This document shows positions 21,011-33,827 of a stretch of 64,000 nt of DNA, piece after piece. The first letter of the stretch is position 1; each line of letters starts with the position of its first letter. The notes beneath the pieces were generated by a model, which saw only the letters and a list, made by a program, of their open reading frames with translations, ran no database searches and was not told the DNA's origin. Origin of the DNA: Atherix ibis (lineage: Eukaryota; Arthropoda; Insecta; Diptera; Athericidae); assembly GCA_958298945.1 (NCBI GenBank), contig OY282607.1:33699000-33762999 (forward strand). The letters are read 5' to 3'. The translations under genes and the position numbers were made by a program.

Positions 21011-23636
21011 TACACTCAATACCCTCATGAACCTGGCACCAGCATCAAACTAACATTGTTCTGATTTAGTACAATAAGGATATCATCAACTAGCTGAGTT
21101 GTAGTCTATATATCCAGATTGGTTTTAAAATTTGCTACTCAGTGAGCGTTTAGTTTTTTGGGTTTGGAATCAGGATTCAAAATCTCTAATCATGTAATTT
21201 CTAAAATAGAATACACTATTGTGAACAAGAACAGTTTTACCATTGATTTGAATAGGTAGACATAATTTCAGGAGAAGAGTAGAGACTTCAAGTTGTGGTG
21301 TGAGACTACTCGTAAATGGAATCGCCTTGAGTATTACTCTCCTTTGGATATTATTGACAGTATCAATATTACATGCTTTCAAAAATTTTCTGAACGCGGG
21401 GAACAAAAAAAATCGAGTGGATTTAGATCAAGTGAATTGGGAAACATAAAATTGGCTGCAAGTACCCATGTAACATATAGAATCCTTTATTTGAGCCTTT
21501 CAAGGACTTTTTTCTGAAAAACACTTAGTTGACAGTTTGCCAATTGTTCTCTGATTTAAAATTCTCTCTGAGTGAGGAACGTTTTCCACTGCTTCTCGGC
21601 TATTAAAAAAATGCGTTGTGTCACCACAAATTTGTGCATTTAATAAGTATTGTTCCCCATTGGCTTGTTAAAACTTGTCATAAGTCAAACTTGCAGATTC
21701 ACAAAATTTGATGGCACGTTCACAACTTCACTTATGCTCGCTTCAACATTTTTGAAGGACAAAATTATAATTTGTATTAACATGTCACGGTAATAGTTTT
21801 TATCTTAAACATGTTAGTACTACTATATACAGCTAATCATATACAAATATCGAAGGTACGAATACAAATGAAATGGAATTTAAGAGTCTATCCTAGGGAT
21901 CGTCAAAAATTGTGCCAGACAGAGTTAAATGCCTGTGAGATGTTAAATTTAAAATTTACATTTTAAATCAATCCTAGTTGATATTAAACCTATTCTCCAA
22001 ATTACATTAATTTGAAGGTTAAGATTACTATCAATTCTATTAAGATATAGAAAAAATTCTATTTGGGAATTCTGGAATTCTTTTCCAAGGCCCATTGGGA
22101 TATTTTAGTATTTGTAGCAACATATAAAACTTCTTACGTACAAAATATATTTTCTAATTTTATAATGGTTGTTAGTTGAAATTTTAATTAACTTTAGGGG
22201 TAGTTTTAATTTATATGTATATATCCTCTACTAAGATATTTAATCAGCTAATAATTAATTTTGTATGCAAAAAAATTAACAGAATTCGTAATTTAATCAG
22301 TTTAATTTTTAAGAATTTCTAAAAACAAAAAAAAACTGTTACTACACCAAACCAATTTTCTAAACAAAAGTCAATTTTCTTATTTTGAAAGTAGTAACAA
22401 GAATATTATCTGAATAATATAATTTTTGATTTAATAAACTTTTAATAATAAAAAACGAGACAGGCAAAAGTTTATTTGTAAACTTGTTCATTCCAGTAGC
22501 TATTGTAGTCCAAGACAAATAATCATAATAATTCCTTGTGATATTCAGGGATTGTCTAAAAGATATACTCGTACAACATCTGTTTCCATTATAATAAAGC
22601 ATTATTATAGACGCAAATTGAAATAAAATGGAATAGGGAAAAAATTTAAAATGTCCATTTTATTTACAAAAGTCAGTTCCTTACCGTATGGTCTTAGAGT
22701 ATTCTTAAGGATTTGCATTAGTAAAAAGTTCATAAGCTCCTACACTAAGAAATGGTGAAAAGATAGACTATATAAAGATATCTTCAGAATAATCAGGATC
22801 TTCAGAAATAAAAGCACAAAAATATTGGTCTGGCGTAAGAAGTTGAAATGAAGTTTAAGATTGTGAAACTAGAAAGAACATCTCAACTGGGGCGGTTGGT
22901 AGCAAATCAAATGAACACAATTTACAGAGAAAATAAGTTTAAAAGGACATGAACTCTTCGTTAAGATATTATAATAGTAAAAGAGAATGTATAGTATTTT
23001 CTTGCCTGATAGGAAGCTATAAAAAGCACGTTGCGGATGTTTTTATCACATTTTACCATATATACTTACACCAGCTTGTAGCCATACGCAGATAGTTAGA
23101 TAGTTTAATAGCTAACCAGCTAGAAGGTCATCGGTTCTTGTTATTTTTTTCCAAATTTCTATTAGGATTTGTATAGTCGGACAATAGTTTAATGTTACTA
23201 ATCTTATAAAAATGTTATTGCAGTCCAAAGGTGAAATACCACTGCTAAAATTATATCTTCCGGTTTCCTTTTGTTTCTGTAATTTACTGTGTGTAACTAG
23301 TTTTACTGTTCATATTTTACTTAAAAAATAATACATTTCCTTACTTCCTTTTAATATCTTAAATGTGGTGAAAATTATTTTCACTTATTCTTATATTGTA
23401 AAATGATCACAATTATAATTTTGTTTTTCTTTTGAAGGTTTTTAAATGAGTTCTTTGCGTTTAGTTAAGGTTAGTATACCAACAGTTTTCATTCCAAATA
23501 AAACATTATAATAAGATTTATTAAAATTATAAATTTTAGTAGTACGCAAAATTATTATAGATACAAATTGGATACAAAAAGTATTATCCTATCCGTTTTT
23601 TTAGGATTAGAAAAATAAAAACTTTTTTACAGCAGT
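21011..23636. other. AT-rich stretch without recognised gene
   Basis: Minus frames at 21170-21406 and 22360-22602 show no domain and no splice context. A more balanced-composition part at 21530-21760 may be an old repeat but was not identified. Confidence 0.45.
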
Positions 23637-24110
23637 TAAGGTCCCTATGACCAGGAACCATGATGTAGCGTCATGATAATGGGGGCATCTGGCAACCTGT
23701 AAGTACGTGGATTAGTTGGAATTGGTCATTTATTAGTTGAATGGACTGATTAGATTTTGTAGATACTGTACGTGTAAGTTTGTTTTAAATGAGAAATATG
23801 GTATGACTTATAAAATGTATTAAGGGATCTAAAAAATCCATAGGGAAAAAAATTTCATTAGAACAGAAATTTTGTATAATGTGACATTTCGTTAGAAAAT
23901 AAGCGACAGGAAGTTGAAACTTACAGAATGAGCGGATGGAGGAAGAGTGGTTTTTGAAAAGTAAATAGCTTGTGAAGCGAACGTGTTCTATCAGAATTCT
24001 AAACAGTTTCCATAGACAGAATTTGAGTAAGGTTATCGAGTAGACTGGTTGAGCAATATTTGAACCATCCTATCAATTTTTAAACGTCTTTACTATCTTT
24101 ATTTATGCTG
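23637..24110 (-). mobile_element. Non-LTR tail fragment
   Basis: TAAGGTCCCTATGACCAGGA and GGGGGCATCTGGCAACCTG parallel the tail at 13876-13945. The part near 23990-24060 carries a 'CCAT-AGACAG-AATTTGAG...AGTAGACTGGTTGA' pattern like the LINE 3' region at 42990-43040. Divergent. Confidence 0.4.
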
Positions 24111-26690
24111 ATCCGCGCTATTTGGAGAAACGGTACAGAATTTTTTCAACCCATTTTCACAGAACACTTTACTGTGTACTTCTTCCGCGAGAAACTTCAT
24201 CCTCAGTCTTTATTGATTTTATAAGGATTTGTTCACTGTTAAATTTATCTGTTTATTTAATTGCTAAAAATCCATCAGTAAATTTCTTAAAAGTTCAGTG
24301 GTCCGTATTCTTTTTTAATTCAAGCATATTTTGCAAATATGAAAGTATGGAAGCAATTATTCACATCATTCAGATGACCACTCCAATATCCCAATCTTTC
24401 TGCACAGGTACAATCTTGTGCAATGGATACCAATAATGGCCCAAAAATAACACCTGATTGGTCAACATTCACATACGTATCATCCATTCGCCAAATTACC
24501 ATTTGTACCATTAAATGCTTAAAATTAACATTTCAAAACTTATTTTACTTAAAATGATAGAAAGTAATAAATATATTCATAAAGCGATTATGAAAAATAA
24601 TTTTTGTTATCAAATCTATCGTCTAAAACGGTCGGCACATTTACTCAACTAAGTTTTTAAAAATCCTTTTTTATTATTTTTCTAATTAGCTTTCTAACCT
24701 GTTGGATCATTACTATAATTTTTATTAAAAAATCCTTTTTGATTTTATTCAATAAAATACTTACAAATCGAGTAATTTTGTTTATCATTTAAAATTGTAT
24801 ATTACGAATTGATTTAATTTTCTTTCTATTTCGAAAGTACTATTATTAAAAGCTCCTATTTAACGAAAAGTAATCAGATTCCATAGTTATTGCAGCAATT
24901 AGAAATAATCAGTTCATTAATTCATTTTCCATCTATATCCAGTATAATCCTTATTCGTATAAATGGGAAATTTTCCTTGTAAAATATTCTCCTTTCCACT
25001 CTCTTGAATAATTTAATAAAAATTATTCGGTGTTTTTCAGAGTATTTGTGGTGTGGAAAATGAATCTAAATGGGAATGTATACAGTTTAATCGTTTCCCA
25101 TTTCTTTAATCCAGACAGACTTCTATAAGGATAAAAATGATATTATAGAATGGAATAAGGAGATTTCTTTTTGTAGATATTTTTCTCGTACATAGCCCCA
25201 TGCTATATATTCAATTTTGATATTCTTTCCTTCAATTACGTAACGTCTAAATACTTTGCTGGCAATTTTCGCAGAACAAAATAATTGCACATAATTTGCT
25301 TGGAGTTTTCACGATTTTAATGGAATACAGCTAAAATTGAAATTATAAATGAAGATCCTAGCATGTTTCCTGCTACTTTACCATTACTACCTCCGTTATT
25401 TCTCACCACAACAATGGAAACGCTTGCTCTAGCTAATTTGAGAAATTTTAGCTGGAAACAAGGATATATGTACGTAACGCCTTGAGCCACTCCTTCTTCG
25501 ATTCTAATATTGAAAAGATTCCCGCCTTTACGCAATATAATATGTTCATTTTATTCAGTAAATGCATAACCTTAAGGTGAAGGAAATGCTCTTAATCTTT
25601 ATTGAAAATATTTGAAACATATATCCTTGTAGGTATATTTTAGAATTATTTGTTTTTCAATGGAAAATTCGTTCAAAAAATTCACAAAATTAAATTTTCA
25701 TTAATGCCTTGTTAAACATTCATGAGTTAATTTTATTCAACATATAGAATCTCTCATACTACAATACTAATAATATACAATACCTATTAGGATACAGTCA
25801 CTCTTTTCCAATTCTTATATATACACATGCATATATGTGCATGTAAGTGGATAGCATTAATTTAATGAAAACGATATAAGTACTACGTACAGATTAATTG
25901 AGAAGGGTTTTTGGCAATTTATGTGATGCCGCAAATTTATTAATTTATTACATTTTCCAAGATTTGATTGAGCAAAATTTACTGTTAAGTTTCAATTTCA
26001 TTTCGTTGCCTTGACAAGTTTCTATCATCCTCGTATCATGTTTGAAGCATATTTATTTCAGTATAATCATAGGTACAAAATATATATACTAAGTGATATT
26101 AGATATAATCAAAGTAAATTTGGAGTTAAGTGAGAGTATAGCAAATATGGCCTAAAGATCTATGCGAAAGAATCGAATTTCAAATATTTTATGAGTCTGT
26201 CTGTTGTGTACGAATATATATATATGCATGCCATTCACTTTAAGGGAAAATTTAATTAATCATAATTTTTACTTATTATATATCTATTGAAATAATTAAT
26301 TATTTTAATGTGAAATAAGAAATTCACATGTTATTATCTGTCGTACAGTATTAATATGCATCGATAAAAATAGTAAATTTTTTAGGCCATCTGTTGGTTT
26401 TTTTTTATAAACTCATAAAAAATATATACGTACAGTGAGAAAACAACAGAAATTTTTATTGAAAAAGAAAGTTAAATATATTGCAATTATGTGTAAAATC
26501 AATATTTTTGATATAATCACACGACTTAGTTTGTAGCAAGCCAGCACATTTGAATGACAAAATATTCGATGTATTTTCCCAATAAAAATGGATTTTGAAG
26601 TTCTTGTCAAATTATTTTATTTAGGTCTTGAATTATTTTTGAATAATTGACATGCACATTTTCTTTCAAATAATTTTATAGAAAAAAATC
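24111..26690. other. AT-rich stretch, two unassigned minus-strand frames
   Basis: Minus frames at 24320-24511 (containing VNVDQSGVIFGPLL) and 25317-25535 (containing VSIVVVRNNGGSNGK) have slightly protein-like composition but no recognised domain, start context or splice partner. The rest is A/T-rich. Confidence 0.35.
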
Positions 26691-27250
26691 CAACTGTGTT
26701 AAATTACAAGATCTTGGCGGAAAATACACATTAGCATTTTGTAACGGATTTAGTATACAACAAACCGATGTTTTGCTGTGTTTTGTAAATTGTAACGCTG
26801 TTTTATTAAAACCAAAGCTCATTTACATTAAATTCATTCAATTTGAGCCATAAAAAGCATATTAACATTTCACGAATTGTTTAGAATTTCACTGTAATGG
26901 CCTTTTCACGATTATTTTGGTCCAGCAATTCCGCCCGCCCATAAACCGCACCAAACAGTGGTGTTTTTAGAATTCGTCGATTTTTAATAAATCATATCAG
27001 GGTTTTCCGTGCTCCAAAATCAACAATTTTATTTTTCACACCTCAGATCAAGGTTCTGGAGGATAGTTAAGCAAACCAAAATGATCACGTATTCTTTGAA
27101 ATGTCCTTTTCACAGAACGCACATTTTCGTAGTAAATTTGGGAGATAAAAATGCATAGTTTTTTTATTACTGTCACTATAAATAAAATTGTACTATTTTA
27201 TACTTGACAGCTGTCAAAAAATTATAAGATATGTGTTTTGACAGATTTTT
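26691..27250 (-). pseudogene. Tc1/mariner-superfamily transposase, heavily decayed
   Basis: The minus strand contains TVWCGLWAGGIAGPK, corresponding to the 'KVTVWCGLWAGGIIGPYFF' region of one Tc1/mariner-type transposase lineage. Downstream are broken echoes of the second Asp block (ALVLIKQ...NTAKH) and of a YFPPRSCNLTQLDFF-like third block, with many stops. Upstream SVKRTFQRIRDHFGLLN resembles the helix-turn-helix. It is the same lineage as 30455-31740 but much older. Confidence 0.55.
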
Positions 27251-27797
27251 TGTAAGTTAAAAAAAATAACAGATGGTTAATCCTGTACTAAAGACTTTTT
27301 TTTATATAAAAATAATTTAATAATTTTCATTGGGTTTAACTTAAAATTGCAAATAAGATTTTTTTTTGAATCAGTGGATTTATGATCTCGGTTATAGTCT
27401 TTTTTTGCTTATAAAGTACTTACGCTAAGGAAATGATTCCGAAAAATGGAGTAAGGAAAGCATTCGACATTCTAATTTAACGTTTGAAAAAAAAAATATC
27501 CGAAAGGGGGTTTACGGTAAACTGTATTATTCTTGGTGAAACGAGTATAGTAAAATAATTGTAGAATTGGAATACAACTAACCAACTCACTGAAACACTG
27601 TGCATAGCAAACACGGTAAAATAAGGAAAGACAGGAGTTATTACTGCGATGTTCTAATGAGTCTAATAATTCCATAATATTTTTATTGGCTATTAATTTA
27701 ATAGATTAAGTTTGTATCCTGTTAAGTAAGCAAAATGACATTTTAGACGGATCCGTTTACACCTGGGAATTGTCTTCCAGCTTAGGGCCTTGTATAT
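27251..27797. other. AT-rich stretch
   Basis: No feature recognised; the minus frame at 27472-27675 has no domain. Confidence 0.5.
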
Positions 27798-28140
27798 AAG
27801 GTGTGGCAAAAAACTATCAAGTTTCGTGCTAAGGCTTAGTGAAGCCGTAATTTTGAATTACGAAAAGTTGCAACGAGCCCATTAGGACCAGCATCTTTTT
27901 AGCAACAGCATCGAAGATGTAAATTTAGAACCATTTACGGACTTGTTCTTTAAAGGTTCTGATAAATCGGCATCTGCGTCAAATTAAACATTGCACACAC
28001 ATGTATGCAACACCACGATATTGACTACTCTCTCACGGCTATCTCCATCAACAGACTTCTTTTTACCTGATTTAAGTTCATGTAACTGTTTTTAATTGCC
28101 CTAGTTTACGAAAAGTGGAACAAATCCTCCACTGATGCAT
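27798..28140 (+). repeat. Repeat sharing an AAGGTGTGGCA start with 875
   Basis: It opens AAGGTGTGGCAAAAAACT and continues with a moderately GC-balanced block. The same opening word at 875-890 suggests two copies of one old DNA element; no reading frame is recoverable. Confidence 0.3.
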
Positions 28141-28412
28141 AGTTTTCCCATATTAATTGGAATTATTTAAGAATGTATCTAATTAAAATTAAAAATATCA
28201 TAATTAATTAATAATTTAATGCGGCGTGTATTATTCGAAATTTATTGCGAACAATTTTTATCACTTAACAAGCACAACAAAACGCACGTTCCTAATTTTA
28301 TAATTGCGTATGTATTTGGTTTGCCGTCTTCGATTATGACAGCGATGGTATTTGTGTTTGGGGAAGTAAATTGAAAAAATAAAACTGAAATTATCGACTT
28401 TTTTTATTACGA

Positions 28413-28680
28413 GTGTGTGGTGCAATAGACCCTCTAGGTAGCACAGTCGATAGCGTGCTGGGCTACCAAGCAGGGGGATGTGGGTTCGATTCCCATTTGC
28501 AGCAACATGGTCCTCTCCCGTCCTACGCTAATTACCCACCGCTTTACTTTCTATTCTTCTTTCATTTCCTTATCCCTTACCCTTCCCTTTCGGACCATCA
28601 GACCGCCTGAGCAGATGGATGCAATAGCGTCGAGCGAGGTCTGGTGTCCCGTAAACAAACTAAACAAACAAACAAACAAA
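28413..28680 (+). mobile_element. tRNA-derived SINE, first unit, (CAAA)n tail
   Basis: A tRNA-like head (about 28432-28503) includes an A-box-like TAGCACAGTCGATAG and a perfect B box GGTTCGATTCC (28483-28493), with a TGGG/CCCA T-arm stem. A non-tRNA body follows and ends in ACAAACTAAACAAACAAACA-type repeats. A polymerase III promoter plus a simple-repeat tail defines a SINE. It is immediately followed by a second tRNA-like unit. Confidence 0.75.
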
Positions 28681-29262
28681 CGCGTGGTGCAATGGTCAAG
28701 GTGACCGACTCACACTCGGTAGGTGGCGGGTTCGATTCCCGCTGCCGCCATCTCGGCATTGGTGCCGGGGTGAAAGGCCTGACTACAAGCCTTATATATG
28801 TAGTCCGTAGGGTCCCCCAACGTCACTGGAGGTTGCTTCGCTGGTCTGATAAGCCGCAAGATATAAAAAACACACCCTATCAAAGAAACAGCACTAGAAG
28901 GAAGCATCCGGACCGCACCTCAGGCAAGAACTCATTTGGCTTTCATCGTACTCAGGGCAAAAACCGTACCTCAGGCAAAAACCCAAGACCGTACCTCAGC
29001 CAAAAACCCAAAAGGCAGAAGCAGATGGAATAGAGTTCACGGAAGCATCCGGACCGTACTTCAAGACCGTACCTCAGGCAAAAAAAACCCAAGGCAGAAG
29101 CAGACGGAAGAGAGTTAACGGAGTTTTCTAGTGCCGCTATGTGCTCCATAGGAGCGACTGTGTTGTCATGACTATGTGTGTATAAAAAATGCATATATGT
29201 GTTAAAAATTGTACAAATGTAGAAAATGGTAACCTGTCAAATAAATATAAAAAAAAAAAAAA
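28681..29262 (+). mobile_element. tRNA-Val-like SINE, second unit, poly(A) tail
   Basis: The head GTGGTGCAATGGTCAAGGTG has an anticodon-arm-like hairpin ACCGA/TCGGT around loop CTCACAC (CAC would be Val), and a B box GGTTCGATTCC (28729-28739) in a GCGGG/CCCGC stem. The body contains the repeats at 28904-29119 and ends in an A run at about 29250-29262 after AATAAATAT. It is not a functional tRNA gene, because the acceptor stem is poor and a long body and tail follow. Confidence 0.75.
28904..29119. repeat. Minisatellite inside the SINE body
   Basis: Repeats of ACCGTACCTCAGGCAAAAAC (variants with GCACCTC, ACTTC, CAGCC) are grouped in two larger blocks. Each starts GAAGCATCCGGACCG (28904 and 29042) and ends with GGCAGAAGCAGA-GGAA-AGAGTT. 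Confidence 0.75.
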
Positions 29263-30454
29263 ATAATTGAAAATAAAATGACTGGCATAAAACAAGAATC
29301 AATATAATAAAGATGATAAGGATAGAACATTGATCGATAATCCTTGACGTTTAATATTGTACATGATCGATAATCAAAAAGCCTTCAATAAGATGTTACT
29401 TACTCAATATAAATATGACTTTAATATAGGAAGCTTTTATTAGCTATGATATTAAATATATGGTTTTTCCAACGAAGATTATCGAGTGACATTTATGGAC
29501 AATGGCTGAGGAATTCTACATTCGCCTTAGACAGTTGAGACAGCACTGTTTTTTTTCGAAGTATTGAACTCTTTTTTGGTTGGAGGAACTTATCTTTAAT
29601 TTTACAATATTGAAGCGTAATCAGGATATTATTTAATTTTAATTAGATACATTCTTAAATAATTCCAATTAAATATATATCATAGAAATTGTTGCGGCTA
29701 ACTGTTGAACCATTCAATATATATTTGGAGTATCTACTTTTTCGGGTTTAAAATATTCAAAAGTATACATTAAATGATGTGTAAATATTATCTGAACTCC
29801 AACCATACATCTGACAAAGTTTTGCAATATATCCGTCTCTATTGATAATAGTGAAACGTGATTAATGAAGAAAGCTACGTTCAGTTATTTATCATGCGTT
29901 AAAGGTAACTCCACATAAATAATGGCTTTCCTATTCCGACCCACTACTAAGTATTATATTAAATGTGATAAATTGGTATTTTTACATGGATGTTCAGACA
30001 AATGATACTTAAAATGTGTTCATCAATAACATATAACACATGATATCATACAATTAAGACTGATGTACTTGACTTGATACTCGAATACTGAGATTCTTTT
30101 TCTCATCAGAAAAACAGGGAGGTCATTTTTATTGACACGAATATATGCTATTATATCTTTAGTTTTATGGTCATAAAATATTATTGTTAAAAAGGAAGTA
30201 TCATTTCTATTATTTATTGTATTTATAGCTTATTGATTTTATTTTCCAATTTGCTGATATTGTAATAATTTTAAAAGAATATAATAAGTGATTATATTAA
30301 TCTGGATTTTAACCATCATAGTAAAGATATCCTATATAGTTGATAAGTACTCTATAAAAATAATTTAACTTTTAAAGATCGACTATTGTTCTATTTTGAA
30401 AGTATGGAAAAATTTTACATTTCTAATTCTATCGATGTATTGGTACAACTGTTA
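29263..30454. other. AT-rich stretch
   Basis: No gene, RNA or recognisable mobile element was seen. Confidence 0.55.
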
Positions 30455-31740
30455 ATAATGAATAGAAAGTAATTTCAAAGATTTAATGAATATTGCATTT
30501 AATTATAACTATCTCTTTTTTTAAAGTATCTTATTAGCATATATTGTAGATATACTCAAACATTTACTTTTTATAAATTTTTCAATTTAAATTTCAATTT
30601 TTACAGGTGTCTGAAGGGTGGTTTTTAGAGGTTTGTTTTTTCAAATTTGGCAACACTTTTTATAGCGATAGCCTATTTGACAACAAACACCTCATTTGTA
30701 GTTAGTTTGGTTTACCATTTTACCATGAATGAATGGACTTACATGGGGATAACGCTTGCAAATTGTGCTATAACGCTTGCAAAAGTAAAAAAACTTTTTC
30801 GAGTTCATTTTATGGTCAAGATAATCGTCCATTCCAGCAAGTAATTCGAATAACCATGGATCGTTTTTATACCACGCATACTGTAATTGGTAATGCGCAC
30901 CCTGAAAGACATCGTACAGTATTCACTGAAGGAGCTGTTATGACTGTGTCCATCCACTTTATGGAAGCTTTTGCGAAAAGGTCTTCATTAACGAACTTAC
31001 AAAATCCAGTTCGTGCAACTATTGAAGCCACTTGACCATCTTGTGTGTCGTACATTCGGTGAATAAGCCGAAAACGAGATTGATCTTGATCCTCATTTTA
31101 ACCACAAGCTTTTGGTCATTGATAGGGGTTATTTTTGTATGAATGGTTATGTCAATAAATAAAATTGCTGCATTTAGAGTGAAGAAAATCAACAAGTCAT
31201 TATTCAGACGCTGTTAAATCCACAAAAAGTCACTGTTTGGTATGATTTATGTACTGGTGGAATCATTGGTCCATATTTGTTTTAAAATGATGCCGGCCAG
31301 AAGGCTACAGTTAAGGGAGCACGCTATAGATCCATGATTAAGGACTTTCTCATTCCTCAATTTAATTGGATTAATGTGTAAGGGTTGTGATTTCAACAAG
31401 ATAACGCAACCATACTACATAGTATGCACCAAAATCAATTGATTGAACGAAACATTTGATGATCGCATAATTTCGTCTAATGGGCCCGTTAATTTACCTC
31501 CAAAATTGTGTCATTTAACACCTTCGGATTATTTACTATGGGAATATTTATCCACGCCGATAAATAAGATACTATGGATGACTTGGAAGCCAACATTGGC
31601 CTCGATATTGCCGATATACGGCCTCAACTGCTCGAGAAAATAGGCGGAAATTAGAATTCTAGATTGCACTTTATATGATAAAATCATATCATAACGCTAA
31701 TGGCATAAAATTATCTTTCCAATAAAACCAATATTATAGC
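30455..31740 (+). pseudogene. Tc1/mariner-superfamily transposase pseudogene, copy 1
   Basis: Recognisable islands in order: MNEWTYMGITLAN (30725), MDRFYTTHTVIGNAHPERHR near 30856, LVIDRGYFCMNGYVNK near 31112 (first Asp region), PQKVTVWYDLCTGGIIGPYLF (31218-31284, split here only in description), a FQQDNAT second Asp block near 31392, LTPSDYLLWEYL near 31521 (third Asp block). At least six stops and several frameshifts separate them. The first 400 bp, including non-coding upstream sequence, are nearly repeated at 35855-36300. Terminal inverted repeats were not identified. Confidence 0.7.
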
Positions 31741-32144
31741 TGGTACTATGAATTTTATTTGTTTAATTTCATTTTTAATTTCTATTCCTCTAAAAAAAAC
31801 AACCTATACAACTACAACATAGTAAGAAGTAGATTTATAAAATAGTATTAATTGACATGATTGGTTATGAAGACTCAGTATTTTTATTAATCACGCGACC
31901 ACTGATGCGATGGCTGTTTTAATGGGAGGAAGTGAGGGATAATTCTTGAGCAAGGGGATAAATATGATTGGAAATACGAGAATGAAACTTTTTATAACGA
32001 GACACAGTAAAAAAATTAACAAAAGATACTTTGAGATCATGGAAGCATTGATAATTTTACGAAAAGCCAAAGTTCTATTCCGTAAGTCCATATTCATTTC
32101 AGTGTGCATTGAATAAAATTTTGTCTAGAAGTAAAGTAGTTGAA
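31741..32144. other. Intervening AT-rich stretch
   Basis: A 72-codon minus frame (31891-32109) is hydrophobic in the middle (LLLIFLLCLVIKSFILVFPI) but lacks any splice or start support. Nothing else was recognised. Confidence 0.4.
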
Positions 32145-32248
32145 GGTATCTACATGGAAGAATATAGTTCGATATCTACATGGAAGGGCATAGTTCGGTA
32201 TCTAAATGGAAGGGCATTTTTCGATATCTATGTGGAAGCACATAAGCC
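32145..32248. repeat. Four-copy 26-bp tandem array
   Basis: Copies begin at 32145, 32171, 32197 and 32223 with no indel. The unit reads GRTATCTACATGGAAGGGCA then TAGTTC, and copies differ at two to eight positions, the last being the most divergent. Confidence 0.92.
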
Positions 32249-33827
32249 TTCGTCTGCGTTTAGTCCTAGATACCGAACTTTACTATGTTGTGGTATGGGG
32301 CTCCATTAAGTTACATTGAAGGACATGGTTCACGGCAGAGAGCAAAATATACTTAGGTAGATTTACGTTTATTGACTTTTATTATCCATTTGGTAAGCAA
32401 GGTTTAAATTTTGTTTACTATGGAATACAAATAAATATTATTTTAAGGCAATTAATCCCTAAAAGGGTACTCTTTCTCATTTTTTTTATTATACTAAAAG
32501 TTAATGTAAATAAAGTTCATTTTTTTAAAATATTTTTATTCGTTTGAAAAATTTAGTTTGGTAACATTTCGTTCTTTGCCAAAATATTATATAAGCCTTT
32601 AAAATTTTTTAAGAGTTTTATAAAATATTGAGTTTTTTAGGTAATAGCTGGTTTAAAAATAATTTTAAACCCAGCCCTATATATTATTGTAATAAGGATT
32701 TAAATTATAATTTATGCAACTTGTCAACCCTTTTAACATTATTACTTAATATTTTCTTCGCATTTTCCTTTTCGATTTCTTTTATGAATAAAGTTCTTTT
32801 AATTATATTTTATCAACTTAATATTTTATTAATAGAAAATGGTATTTTAGATATTTTCTTTTTAACTATTTAGCTTCAACCCCTTCATAACTAGATAGAT
32901 ATACCTATATATACATATATATGTATAAAAAAGACCCTTATCATAAACTCTTTTATTTCTATACTCATAAATAAAATACCTCTTATGAAGCTTTTTATTT
33001 ACATCTTTTTTTCTTTAAAATAAAAAATTTAAGTCATTTATTTTTGTAGTATGTAACGAAAAAATCTAAAAAATAAAAAAGGGTATTTTACTTTGAGGAC
33101 CAATTATTCGGATCAACGAGTTTTAATAAAATTTATTTCCTACCAAAAAAGGAAAAAAAATATAATATATTTTTAAAAGTTCATACAACATTTTTTTATA
33201 TTTTAACAGAAAAAAAAAACAGGGAAAAAAGCAACAAACAAGCAAATTATTTGATTAAATAAAGTTTTATTTGTTGGTGAACTTAATCATGAAAAGTTAT
33301 CCAAAATTTGATATAAAATTTCATGCTGTCCCTTAAATATTGTTGATTTCGTCCTTTTGAATGCTAGACGGGAAGTTTTGCCGAATTTTGTAGAATTTTT
33401 TGTCTATTTAAATAGAATACATAATTCAGTTAGCTTATTTAGTTTTATTTTTAAAAAAATATCTAGTTTTTTTATTACCATTTTATTTGGTTGAAAAAAA
33501 ATTTTATAGACAACTTTTAATCCAGAATTAACTTTTGAATAATTTCAAATGCTGAATAAAACAATAAATATTAATTAGACTGAACAAATTGAAAAGTAAA
33601 ATAATCCTTGTATAATTTTTGGTTATAAGTAGATATGCAATTTTCTTTTGATTTATTTTAAAAATTAGATCATTTTTGGGGTAGAATGAAAATATGATGC
33701 CATAAAATACTTACAAGTAAACATTTGTAAAGAAATCGATATATTTAGTAGTATTTTAAGTATAAATATTTTAAAATTTGATTATTCCTTTAAAAGGTTA
33801 AGAGAGAAAATTTGTAATTTCTTGATA
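32249..33827. other. AT-rich stretch
   Basis: Strongly A/T-rich; the 81-codon plus frame at 32628 is low-complexity Leu/Phe/Asn and is not credible as a gene. Confidence 0.55.

Noticed and set aside
28432..28752. Two tRNA-like sequences as genuine tRNA genes
   Set aside because: Acceptor stems pair poorly and each is followed by a non-tRNA body and a CAAA or A tail, so they are SINE heads.
28904..29119. CRISPR-like array
   Set aside because: The repeats are contiguous, variable and inside a SINE in a eukaryotic genome; there are no regular unique spacers.
32145..32248. CRISPR or protein-coding repeat
   Set aside because: Units abut without spacers, and 26 bp is not a multiple of three, so the frame shifts each copy.
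32628..32873. 81-codon Leu/Phe-rich plus frame as a membrane protein
   Set aside because: Low-complexity A/T translation; hydrophobicity is a by-product of T-rich codons.
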